This document shows, piece after piece, positions 25,140 through 38,466 of a stretch of 64,000 bases of DNA. A program made the position numbers and the translations under genes. How positions within the stretch are numbered: the stretch's first letter is position 1; each line of letters opens with the position of its first letter. The notes under the pieces are model-generated. The model ran no database searches, had not been told where the DNA came from, and saw only the letters and a list, made by a program, of their open reading frames with translations. This stretch comes from Phascolomyces articulosus (lineage: Eukaryota > Mucoromycota > Mucoromycetes > Mucorales > Lichtheimiaceae). Location of the stretch: positions 1 through 64,000 of the forward strand of contig JAIXMP010000071.1 in assembly GCA_025677815.1 (NCBI GenBank), in the 5' to 3' direction.

Positions 25140-26273
25140 GGTTGGGCAGGCTCTCTGTTTGACCTCATCTTTCCTTATCTGGGTGAAATTTCGGATCTAT
25201 AACAACCAAAGAACTAAAAGCTTATTATTCAGTTTATCCATTCTACTACATTTCTATACCCATCTTTAGTAAAAGTAACAAGCATTTTTCTTTAGTATAA
25301 TAAAAGTATCTATTTTTCATATGTGTTTAACTCTATTCATCTACTCTCTCTCAATTGAAGACACTGTATACTATTATACAAGAGTCATTATAATTGTAGC
25401 AGTCATGTATATATTTAAATGATGATCTCAAACTATTAGTATTTTACAATATTCATGAAACAAATAAAAATAATGATCTATTTAATAGAGAATACAATTG
25501 CAGACCACAGAAAAAAAGTAGTAATGGATCTCGAAATCGTTAGTATATTATTTTAATGCATAATTGTAGATGTATTTAATATAGTAGTAGTAGTAGTAGT
25601 TGCAGTAGCAGTGATAGATCATTATAGAATATTCATCAAAATTATCAACCATCTTGAAACATGAATAACATTTCCAAAAAACGATATTTACTGATGCTTT
25701 ATAAACTGTTGAAGCAAGTGCTAATGATGCACCATCCATCAGATATGATTCCTTCTGCATACCTATATAGTTATTTTAAATATTTTTTTCCCATTATTTC
25801 AAGAATATCCTACACTCCAATATATATATATATATATAACCCATGAAATATACTTCATTTGTTAAGCATTTCCTGACGGAAGAAAAAGTTGATCCAATCT
25901 TCAACCAACAAAACGACCATCCATGATCTCGATTTATCTTTCTTTCTTTTTTTTAAAAAAATATTATCATCTTTATTGAATATTGATTATAAATTCACTC
26001 GGTAAATCTTACCGAAATATTCATGATAGAATAAAAGACATCGGTTATATGCGCCGGGGGGTGGGGGAGAAAGAAGGAATCTATTATACACTTGTAAAGA
26101 CTTTCCTCTCCACTTCTCACAGTTTGAGCAACAAAAAAAAAAAATAAAAAAATCGGCGCTTGAATCTCACAAAGTTACCATATCTGGTAATTCTTATTTC
26201 CTTTCAAAAAAGAAAGCAAGAAAAAAAAATTTCTCTTTCCTTTTTTTTTTTTTATTACCAATAGAGAACTATA
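23600..26273. other. Gene-poor tract between palindrome and spermidine synthase
   Basis: 2.7 kb without a convincing gene. It holds a 33-nt poly-A (25100-25132), TAG repeats (25580-25601) and a G-rich patch GGGGGGTGGGGG (about 26057-26068). A minus-strand fragment near 24414-24500 reads NEYLFYVRVNDTF...NFSCCQCDHSCY before a stop and may be an exon relic. The last 60 bp before 26274 are poly-T/C rich, typical of a fungal leader. Confidence 0.5.
25100..25132. repeat. 33-nt poly-A run
   Basis: Uninterrupted A run in gene-free DNA. It may be a retrotransposon tail or simple slippage; nothing recognisable lies directly upstream. Confidence 0.7.
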
Positions 26274-27650
<1,377 letters not shown>

Positions 27651-28469
27651 ATTTTTTAATAATAATAAAAAAAAGAAAGAAAGAATAAAAAAAAAGAAGT
27701 TATTTGTTTTTTTATTGAAATAAATAAAAAAAAGTTTGAGTTTTATCTTTTTATAGAGTATATATGAAATGATAACTATTTCTTACCGTTTTTATGCATT
27801 GATACTACTATAATACAAAGATCTAAAAAAATGAGCCTTACCTTTTTTCTATAATTTACTTTTAAGCCAAACTCATCGAAAATTCACTGTGAGTTTGGTG
27901 TATATATATTTCTAAATTATGCACATCTATATAAACACACACACATACATACATTAATTACTGACCACAAGGAAAAAACACATACACTGACACCCACCCA
28001 CCCACCCACCGCACGCACACACACAACAGGGGAGATAGATCTCTGTTATCTAGATATGGAGCGGGAGAAACGTCTTTTTCTTTACAGACTGACCAAAGAC
28101 GAGGAAGTGCCAGCCGATAAAATTTACAACCGCGGGGAGAGAGAGAGAGAGGGAGAATACAAATAAATAAAAGGGGAAAAATAAATAAAAAAAAAAAGAA
28201 ATAAAAAGTACACTAGTGCTACAATGAAGAAAATGGAATGAACGATGCAAAGGTTTTGAAAGGATATCCAAAAAAAATATGAAGGAATTATAAAGATGTA
28301 AAAATGTATAAGATGATGAAAAGGGCGGAGGACGTTTCTCGATAAGGTTTTGTTGTTGTTGTTGTTGTTGTAATAATAGATTAAAAAATAATAATAATAA
28401 TAGTGTATAAAGAGGGTAATACCTTTTTTTTTCAACCGTCGTTCAATTCCTTATATATATAAATATATC
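27651..28469. other. Spacer between convergent SPE3 and SLC35F genes
   Basis: 819 bp with AT-rich 3' signals just after each stop, CACCCACC repeats (27989-28012), a GA tract (28135-28152) and a (TTG)n tract (28349-28369). No gene is seen; minus-strand frames here are low complexity. Confidence 0.5.
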
Positions 28470-30162
28470 TTAGGAGGATTTGGGTTCAACCTTGATAGAG
28501 GAAGAGACTTCCAATTGATCAGTATGAACACTTTCCTTATCCATAGAATGATCTTGTTGATTCGAACCCACTTGAACTTTTTCATCCGTTGTTACTTGAG
28601 GTTCAATGGTATCAAACCAAAAACCAAACCATTTGAATTTTCGATGTCTTCGTGTAGGATCATTAGGTTTTTGAATGACGGGTTCTGGTGTTGGGAATAC
28701 ATAATACAAAGCAATACCCAAAATGATCACGACAAATGCAATAGGATACAAGAAACCGACCTATATAGAAAAAGCATATATCACATGTAAGTCATCAAGA
28801 TCTTTTTTTTTATCTTTTCACACACACACACACACACACGCACATACATACACATGAGATATACCCGATTGTTTTTTTTCCATCCCATTATGCTTTACAA
28901 TCTAATATACACACCCAAAAAAAAAATACTTACGGTATAACCAAAAAGACCCAAACCAAAGATCAAACTCCAAAAATCACTGGTCATCAATGATAAATTA
29001 TACAAGACGGCACTTCCCCAACGAAACATGACAGGCGCCAAGGAATATAAAATCACCATACAAATGGTATAAACAATCACCATAGCAACAGCTTCACCAT
29101 TATTGACAAATGTTGAAAATTCCTCCCTTTCCAAAATCATAAGTTGAACAAGATTGATCAATGTAGCAAACAAGGTAAAACTTCCATTGACTTCATAAAT
29201 AGGATATTTACGAGACAAGTATTCGACACTGGTATTACTGATACCATAAAATGTGGTACCGATAATGACGAAAAAATTACCCTTGACAGGATCACTAGCC
29301 ATCCAAGATTGACCTGCCATGGCATCACTGCCTACAACCATACCCGTACCACACAAGGCTAAAAAGATGCCTACGTATTGAAGCCATCGATAACGGACAC
29401 GGAAAAAGATCAAGGCAAGAATCACACAGGTGGGAGTACTCCAACAATCTAATAACATGACGGATAACATACCAGTATAGGCATAAGCTTTGACGACCAA
29501 GTAATTACCTTCGACATCGACCCATCCGAGAAAAAAGTCTAGAAGGGAGGGGGGGGGAGATGTGAGATATTTATATAAAATAGATAGATAGATAAATAGA
29601 TGGATAGAAAAAAAAACTTACAATAAACACCTCGTTCCCAGAATTGATTACACCATGCTTTAAACCCACGTCTCCAAATAGCATAAGGATTATAGATAAG
29701 AGCCAATACCGCACTATATATATTTATAAATATTTGTAAATTTCATTCATTCCATAATATATATATAAATCTGAAAAAAAAGACTTACTAAACCAAAAAA
29801 GTTTGAGTGGTAGGTGCATTAAAATTATAATCATTTCCAAGTTTAGTAGAAGTGACTACAGTTCCCGTAATGCATAAAGCCAAAACTAATATAAAAAAAA
29901 CAATTAAAAACATATTCCCTATTCCCTCCCCCAACACACAAAAAACCCTTAACTTACTTTGACCAAGAATAAGAACACGCCAAAATTTGATACTTTTCAA
30001 AAACCCAAGCCTCTCTTTCCAAGTTTTGCCTTTCCAACTCCATTCTCGTTTTTCTTTTTCTCTTTCCAATTGTTCTTCATAATAATCAAAAGGAATCGAT
30101 GATGTCTTTTCAATATCTTTATTTTCTACCATTGATTTTTGATCGATCGAGGGTTGATCCAT
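28470..30162 (-). CDS. SLC35F-type membrane transporter
   Basis: Five minus-strand exons (29958-30162, 29789-29885, 29622-29713, 28934-29538, 28470-28760) join in phase to 429 residues. A charged cytosolic N-terminus (residues 1-60) precedes about ten hydrophobic segments, e.g. LALCITGTVV, CVILALIFF, YVGIFLALCGTGMVVG, FFVIIGTTFYGISN, TLFATLINLVQL, AVAMVIVYTICMVIL, SLIFGLGLFGYT and FVVIILGIALYYVFP. The motif FFLGWVDVEGNYLVVKAYAYT is characteristic of the SLC35F1/F2/F6 (DUF914) branch of the drug/metabolite transporter superfamily. The protein probably sits in an endomembrane; the substrate is unknown. The tail is charged and hydrophilic. ATG at 30162 is the first in frame. Confidence 0.85.
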
Positions 30163-30669
30163 CTTTTTTGTTTTTTTTTTGGGAGTGATAGAAAGAAAAA
30201 ATAGAAAATAGGAAAAAAGGGAAAAAGAAGTATAATTGTTTGAGTTTCTCTGATTTATTTTTTTTTTAAAAAAAATTGTTTTTTCGGAGAAGAAACATAT
30301 CGGGTATTTGTGTTACGGACCGGATCTTTTTTTTTTCTGTGTTTTCCAAAAATTTGGTTCCTGTTTTTGTGTGTGATCCACAACCACTCATAAACAAAAA
30401 AAAAAGACAATCCTGTTTTATCAATAGAGAATATGTAAATTTTTTTTAATAAGAAAAAAGAAAAAATAATAATCATGAATTGAGGGAAAGAAGAAGAAAA
30501 AAAAATTGTTACTGGCCAAAATGAAAAAAAAATAATAATAATAGAAAGTGGCATAAAAAAAATAAAGTCATATATATAGCAAATATACGAAAAAAAAAAA
30601 ACATAAATTGTGGGCAAGAAGAACAAATAAATGAGGCATATAAATAATAATAATAATAATAATGTGGGG

Positions 30670-30705
<36 letters not shown>

Positions 30706-30819
30706 ATATGATGATATAATATGTTTGTTTGTTATAAGTGTAATATATATATGAAAGAGAAAAAAAAATATGTATAGAAAAAAAAAGTGAGAATTCAAAA
30801 AAAAAAAAAGAGAAAAAAT
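30163..30819. other. Low-complexity spacer upstream of SLC35F, downstream of STE12
   Basis: 657 bp of A/T-rich simple sequence with TAA repeats (30643-30662) and a TA microsatellite (about 30675-30700). It must hold the SLC35F promoter and the STE12 3' end. No gene is supported. Confidence 0.5.
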
Positions 30820-32826
30820 TTATACCTGATCCACCAAATAATCGTTGACAAAGGGAGTGGGTATTAAAGGAGCGTGTGTATTATAAAATTCGACAAAATC
30901 TTGACTATTATAATCAGAAGCAAGAAATGAAGTAGATGTAGCAGAAGTAGTAGAAGAAGAGATATCATGGGGTGGAAATGCCAAAGTATCATTATACATG
31001 GTATCCATCGTTATCATGTCATGATGATTGGACATTAAAGGTGTACTATGACTGGATGTAAACGTCAAGGATGGTTGTGGTGAAGAATTCATCATTGTCA
31101 TAGGAAGAGGTGGATGCATTAATTTTAATTGATGTTGCAAATGCATCATGGCTAATTTACTATCCAAAGGTGTTGTTATACCATCATTACCACCGGAAGA
31201 AGGACTTGAATTCGAACTATTATTATTACTACTACTACTATTACTACTACTACTATTATTACTATCATTCCTTGTTGTAGAAGATAACATCATGGGTTGT
31301 TGCCAATGAGGAGATGAAGAAGGTGTTGTCCAAGTAGTAGTAGTAATAGGTTCTTGTTTAATGATAGCAGTAGTATTTTGTTGAAAATCCCAATCTGAAT
31401 CATGCATTGGACTCATAGTACTACTTCGACTACTACAAAGACTATTAGATGCTGTAGTTGTAGAAGGAACTCCTAAATGAGGTGGCCATTGTTGTTGGGG
31501 TAATGTTGATTGAAATTGATTCCCATGGATACCTTGATCATGACTAGTACCATAATTATGATAATGACCTCCTCCATGATGATGTTGATGATTATCTCCA
31601 TTTCCATGATGATTATTTGTACCATTGTTATTACCATGCTGATGATGGTTATTATGACCAGTACTACCACCATCTTGACGATAATGATGATCATTATCAT
31701 CATCATCTTTTTTTCTTTGTTGTTGTTGCTGTTGTTGTTGTTGTTGTAATCTTGAACGATCATGTGTTTTTCGATGTTGTGCTAAATTATCCGATCTTGA
31801 AAATCGTTTACCACATTGTTGACATAAATAAGGTCTTTCCATAGTATGTGTTCTTAAATGACGTTTCAAATGTTCCAATCTTTTAAATAACCGACCACAA
31901 GAACCCAATGGACATGTATATGTTCGGTTCGGATCCGTACCATCTTCTCCCATATTGGCTAAAGCATTAGTTGCAGAGGCCAAAGCGTTGTACGACGTGG
32001 TCGATAAAAGGGGTGGCGCAGGTTTTTGTAAAAGTGGACTACTTGTACTACTTGTAGGTAGCACTGTTGTTGTTTGGGAAAGCATCGGATGGTGGTGTTG
32101 CTGCAATGCATAATGGGGTGAAAAAGTGACTGTTAAATCAGGATTTGAAGTGGAACGATGATGGTGCCTAATAGGTCCTCCTGATGTATTACTATTACTA
32201 CTTGTCGTGGATGAATTTGTTGTCATCGTCTGATGAAGTAGATGAGGAGTCGTCACGATGGTAGGTGATGAGGTAGTAGAAGAAGAGGGTGTTGTTGTAC
32301 TAGTAGTACTAGTAGTAGTGGATGACAAAGATGCAGCTCGGCGTCGGCGTTGTTTATAGGTAGCCGATCCTTCAAATAAAGATACCATACCAATCAATGC
32401 TTTGGATTTTTTACGTAATTGATGTTGTTTAGATGAAGGATAATGATGATGATGATTCATTGTTGTCATTTCTTCTGAAGTCAAATCCAAATTACCAATC
32501 GCGTGAGAGATAGGTTCCATAGTATTATTATTGGGTGTATCTAAATTCCCGTGTGATAATGATACGTTACTATTGCTTCGGGACCTATGTTGTTGTTGTT
32601 GGTGTGACTGGATAGGAAAACTAGTGTTGGGTTGCCACGATGCTCTGTTCATGTGTGCTCCTCCTTCACTTCCCGACAGTGTGGTTGTAGCACTTGGTGT
32701 CCAAGCCATAGCCCATTCGTCGTTGTCTGTCAACATGTCATCATGATCGTCTACATTAATATAATATATTTCAAAAAAAAGAGGTTTGTCGTAGGTTGGT
32801 ATTTGTTGTTGTTGAAACGTTTCACA

Positions 32827-32869
<43 letters not shown>

Positions 32870-33282
32870 ACATAGAATATATATATATATTTAAAAAAAA
32901 GACAGCATAGACATATATATATATATATATATATGTATAAAAGAAATAGTATAATATATATATAATAGAATAGAAAAAAAAATCATTTGGTTGGTATATT
33001 TATATATTCTGTTTTTTTTTGCGTTGGATTTGTGATTGGGAAGTGTGTATGTATGTGTTTATTCTCTTTTTTTTCAACAGTGTGGTGTGAGGTTTTTTTT
33101 TTTTTTTTTGAAAGGAAAAAAAAATACGTTTTATATATATATATGTATGTGTGTGTATTTTTTTTTAAAAAAAATAAGGGATTCAGGCATTACCTTCATT
33201 CGACAAAAGAGCATGACGATGATGGTCACCATTAGAAGTATTGGTTAAAGTAGGAAGATTATTATTCGAAGACGACGACGAC

Positions 33283-33317
<35 letters not shown>

Positions 33318-34058
33318 CTGTTGTTGAGACCTACCAGATACTACAGCTTCATCCTCAAGGGCATGAGCGGTAGCAGCAGCTGATAATGCCATAGACTTTC
33401 TCAACTGATCAAACAATTCATGCGTAGAATCCAACGATAATGAAGTAGCTGGGTCAGCGACGGCGATACTTGTAGGTTCTACACCAATCTTTTCCCTTTT
33501 CAAATCACGTTCAAGCGCGTCCAAGAACAATCGATCATGAGGAACTGAAAACCAATAAAAGACTTTTTGTTTCTTTTGGGTTCGAATACAATTATTCTTG
33601 TAAAGCATATCCAAAAATTCGGATTTGGGTTCTTCCAAACAAGCATCATTTCCAGGTTTTAAATTACGTAGGTCAGAAAAGACGCCTTCTTCAAATTTCT
33701 TGAGATTACATACAGGTCGACCAAATGCATGGAATCGAAAGACTAAACATCGAACAATATCTGTTCCTGTAATATGAAATAAATGATTCCAAAAGACACA
33801 AGACACACTTTCACCCGTGGGTAATGCAAAGGATTTGACGGCTCGTTCTGGATCCCAATCATTCGTGGCTGTTGCTAAGAAATATTTTAAATCGTCAATT
33901 TGAGTTAATCGGTCTTGTGTATCGTAGTTCGTGGGACGTGGTAGACTTAACATTGGTGTATCGTTGTTATTACTGTTGTTGTTGTTGTTGTTGTTATTGG
34001 TGGACGACGTGTTGTTACGACCACCGTGAGAGGTGGTCGACATAGTGATATTTGCCAT
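30820..34058 (-). CDS. STE12: STE12-like transcription factor (homeodomain plus two C2H2 fingers)
   Basis: Two minus-strand exons, 33194-34058 and 30820-32750, join in phase to 931 residues. Exon 1 carries the STE domain (about residues 48-175), including [60 protein letters not shown] and [21 protein letters not shown]. Exon 2 carries two tandem C2H2 fingers (about residues 568-620): [23 protein letters not shown] and [21 protein letters not shown] (strings abutting). Joining both domains in one protein is the SteA/Ste12-like arrangement. These factors act downstream of MAP kinase cascades in mating, filamentation and invasion. Long His/Asn/Gln/Ser/Thr-rich regions flank the fingers. The two domains lie in separate ORFs and are linked only through the 443-nt intron. 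The stop could instead be read through a GTATAA donor, but no further exon was found. Confidence 0.88.
32751..33193 (-). other. Unusually long intron of STE12
   Basis: 443 nt, several times longer than other introns here, with GT (GTAATG) and TAG ends. It contains a 39-nt GA repeat (32829-32867), several TA repeats and T runs. Confidence 0.7.
32829..32867. repeat. (GA)n microsatellite in STE12 intron
   Basis: About 19 GA units without interruption; on the transcript strand it is a CT-rich tract that could serve as a polypyrimidine element. Confidence 0.9.
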
Positions 34059-35021
34059 ATAATAATAGAGAAGTTTTTTTTTAATTCGTTTTTTTTTTTT
34101 TTTGGTGGTGGGTTTTTGTTTTTTTTTTGTTTTTGATAAAGTTGTTGTATTTAATAAATTGGTACTTAAATAAGCTATAATACAGATATATAAAAGAAGT
34201 AATTGAAAAGGTAAAAAAGAGAGAGAGAGAAAAAAGAAAAGAAAAGAAGAGAAGAAGAAAAAAAAAGGGGGGTGGAAAGAAAACGAAGTTGGATTAGAAA
34301 AAAAAAAGACCAAGTTTAATAAACACAGAAAATATGCAATAGAAAATAAAAAGGAAACGAACCGACACACTATATACTCTCCCAACACATCTTTTTTTCA
34401 TTCACGCCAAAATCTTTTCTATAATGAGATACCCAACCTGGGGTCGACTGCTCTCTCTCTCTCTCTCTCTCTCTTTATTACTTCATAGTGTAGTAACAGT
34501 GTAAGTTTATATTCATCATCTAGTTATAAAAAATTAAGCTCCCTTTTTTTTTTGGGCGGTAAAAAATAAACCTATAAATTCCAAAAAAAGGAGAGCATTT
34601 TTTTTTTGGGGGAGAGGGAGGAAGGAAGATGTAAGATGGATGATGGGTGAAAGAGTGGGGTATTAAGGAGATATATTTATATATATATATATATATATAA
34701 AGGGGGGGGAGGAGGGAGGAAGTGGATGGATGATGAGTGTGTGTGTTGGGATTTTTTTTTCTAACAGGGTAAAAACTTAGCAACTCTATCATTTATTATG
34801 TCACTTAGCAACAATAATTCAAGTAACATCCATAATATATATTTTATTATGTAACCTTAGCAACAACAACATTTATTATATTAACTTGTCTTTTTTTTTT
34901 CTTTTGTTAAAAAAAAAGGGAGTTTGGAAGAGGGACCCCACAATTATAAGTGAAAAAGAAAAAGGTTTGCTGTTTTTGGTATCATGCATGTAGGATGATA
35001 AGTCTATAAATCTCATCTCAG

Positions 35022-35052
<31 letters not shown>

Positions 35053-38000
35053 ATCAAGACGAACCCATCTTTTTTTTTTGGGGGGGGGGAGAAGAGATAA
35101 TTACCTTTTCATGTCATCATTTTAAATCATTTATTTAAAAAGAATCAATGAATAAATAATGTTGAGTGATATTTATATATATGTGTGTATATGATGATGA
35201 ATGGGTTTTTTTTGCGCACATACCCAAACCATCATCAGTTCATTGGATAGCCCAAAAGAAAAAAAAGATGATGGTCCCCATAAAAAAATGTGGTTTTGTA
35301 GATCACATTGTATCATCGTTTAGTATCCCCACATTTTTATTATTGCATAAAATGGACAAATAATAGGTACCTACTATTTTGGCGGGACGTTTTTTTTTTT
35401 TTGTTACTTTACGAAAAACGTATCATCCTATTTTACCCAACTAATTTATTTATTTATTTGTTTGTTATATCCATTGTATTATAATGCAGTATATATACAT
35501 GAGAAGAAAAGAAAGTGATTAGTTGCTAATTAGTCCTTGAGTAAAAAAAATAAAAAAATCTCCTTTTGTACATAATGATGTGTTATTTTTTATATAACCT
35601 AATATGAATAAGCAGGGCCACTCATCAAAAAATTTCGGATCGGAATAGATGATTTAAAGTGTTGATTGCCGATAAATTTGATGATGGAGTAAAAAAAGCC
35701 GCGTGGAATCGCGTTTTTCCCTATTTCATCATCTATCATCCGGAATGACTCTTCCGATCATAATAATGTCATTTTTATTTATTATGCGTTGTAGTAGGTT
35801 TATATATACTCTACTCAGCTTTTTTTTTTCATCTGTATAAAAAAAATTCTTTATCCTATAAATATATCATCATCATCGTCATCATGCTTTAAAGTAATTT
35901 CTAATAGGTTCATGTTTATTCTGTTAGTTTTTGTTTTTTAGTTTTCCGCCCATAAATATGTAGTGTAACCCATTGTCGGATTATATATATATTATACTTT
36001 TTTTCGATATTTGAATAACAATTGGGTTTATATAGATGATGCTCATATCAATTAGTTTATTACTATAACACTTTCTGTATTAAACAACATTGATGTAAAC
36101 AAAGTTAAAAGAGAACTGAATAATTTTTATTTATATAATCAGTAAAAAAAAACAGTACTAATAAGAGTAAAAATGAGAGTACATCTTCTTTTTACAAAGA
36201 AAACTATTTACATAATGTGTGTTGGGGGATGGAAAAGAAAGAACATTATAAACATGACCTTCCTCATCAAGAAGAAGAAGAAAGATGAGACAATGTAACT
36301 TGTGCAGCTTTTTTTTTTTATTTTTTGATGCAAATGTTTATTAGAAGAAGATATACTTTTTTTATTACAAAACGGAACTTTTTTTGTTTCATAAAAAAAA
36401 TAATTGTCTTTTTTATTTTTTATTTTTTTACTATTACTACCTATATTGAAAGAGAGAGAAGACGACAGATCATATTCTTTTACAACTATACACAGTTTGA
36501 TAATATTTAAAAAGAAAGATAGTAATCACTTAAAGGGGTGCCAAAAAACAAAATAAATTATTGTTAAGTGCGACACATTTTTTTATTGTTGTTGTTTTTT
36601 ATTATTCTTATGCATAATAACAAAAAAAAATACACATTGAATTTTTACATTTGAAACAAAAAAAAAGTTGTCTTTTAAGAACCTGTTATTATTATTGTCA
36701 AGAAAAGAAAATAGAAACCCGTTTTACTTTTCAATGTTTTGAGTGTGGGAAAGAGTCTATATCCTTCCATATTAGAAGAAGATTTAAGGTACATTTAGAT
36801 GGTTTAATACGTAGCAGAGGATCTTTTTTAATTGTGATACACTTGAAAAAGTACCAAATAAAGTAATATTGAGAATTGAAAAAAGAAAGAAGTCTTTCTA
36901 TAAGGATAATATAGATACATCTCATCTGAAGTAAATCATGATTGATATATATTAAAACTTTAGAATGTCGTGATTAATTAACAATTTCATCTTTATATAT
37001 GAATCTAGATAGATTTTTATAATATTCATTCATCAAAGATACATTATTATGTTCCATCTTAATTTTATGTAGTATGTAGACAATGTCATGAAAATTAGAT
37101 TTTAGATGAAAATAATTATTATAACGCAATCCCATTTCATGAACAAATCAAGTTATACTAAATGTGCTACGCATATAAAAAAAAATAGTTATAAATGTTA
37201 AACTTCTTGGGTCATTTTTGATAATGTTTACTTGGTACGTATGAATCAATAAATTCCCAAAATATAACATAAATGAAAGTATTTTTATTTATTCCAATGC
37301 AGTGATCATGTTATACATACCTTTTTTTTTTTTTATTATGAAAGCATGTGGTTCTTTTGATTTGAATGGGCAGATCATAAAGTATCATCATCCTGCATAT
37401 TATTCGTTAGTAGTGTTAAAATCCATCACCCCATCATTTTGTAAATGCAAGAACAATTAGATCAATATATGTATATATATGATTTTCTTCTCTCCCCACA
37501 ATAAATAGTTGACAGGATTGTTAATATCAATGAGTACATTTTTTTAATTGACAAAGAAAAAGAATTCATCTGGTGACTTGTATATATATGATAATGTTGT
37601 TTTCGTTGATCAGATGATGATTTCAATAAAAAAAAAAGTGCTCGTGCGCATGCATCCTTTTTTTTTTTTTTTACTTTTCTTTTCTTTTCATATCTTTATA
37701 CTTTTTGAATTTCAAAAAGTGTTTTTTAGTTCTTCTTTCTTGTTTATCATTTGACCAAAAAAAAGATCCTCATGACCAAACATCCTATCACAAAAATGAA
37801 TGATACGTTTTATTACCCTTGATTTTGTTCATTCATAGATCGACTTTGTTCAACAATGGATGACGATTTTTTTTTTATCTTCATGGTAAACTTTTTTTGG
37901 GTTGTCAATTACAAAAAAAAATTAATTGGAGATAACGTGTACATTCATCATTCATCTATTACGTTGTTATTATCAAAAAAGTAAACACGTCTCCTTCCTT

Positions 38001-38466
38001 ACCCCCCAAGATATATTGTTTAGAGATGCAAAGAGATGATGATGTTGGCCTTATATATAATATATATATAATGAGTAGATTGATCTATAGATGACAACAA
38101 ATAGTTCTTTTAAATCTTTCCACCATTTATTTAGATCCATTTTATAATAAATGATAACATGACTTTTATAAAGTCATCATTCTATTATTTTATATTATAT
38201 GAATATATAACATATACTATGTTATACTAATCCCATCAACAAGGGCCAATAAAGATATTTTTTTTTTAAAAAAAAACAAAACATGGATTCAACTTTTTTT
38301 TTTATTATTGGTAATATTATAAATGATGAAAATATGCAAATGAGGGAGGGGGAGAGGGTTGTTTATAAACAAGTTGTTTCATAGAATGCAAAAAAAAAAG
38401 AAAGAGGAAGAAGAAAAAGAAGAGTGAAAAGAAAGAGATGATGCAAAAAAAAAGTATTTATAAATG
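34059..38466. other. 4.4-kb gene-free tract upstream of STE12
   Basis: No supported gene in 4.4 kb. The part next to the STE12 start is purine-rich (pyrimidine-rich on the mRNA strand, consistent with a long leader). It contains a 28-nt CT repeat (34448-34475), a 28-nt poly-T (35022-35049), G runs, and repeated TTAGCAAC/TTAGCAACAA motifs (34775-34870). Small frames such as 36651-36866 show no domain or codon bias. It could be a long regulatory region for STE12, the 3' region of the 38.5-kb gene, or both. Confidence 0.55.
35022..35049. repeat. 28-nt poly-T run
   Basis: Uninterrupted T run in the intergenic tract upstream of STE12. Confidence 0.8.

Noticed and set aside
31473..31844. Met/Ile- and His/Tyr-rich frames on both strands
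   Set aside because: They are shadows of the Gln/His/Asn codon repeats of the STE12-like gene.
36651..36866. Plus-strand frame with CFECGKESISFHIRRRFKVH resembling a zinc finger
   Set aside because: Spacing does not fit a C2H2 finger and the surroundings show no coding signal.
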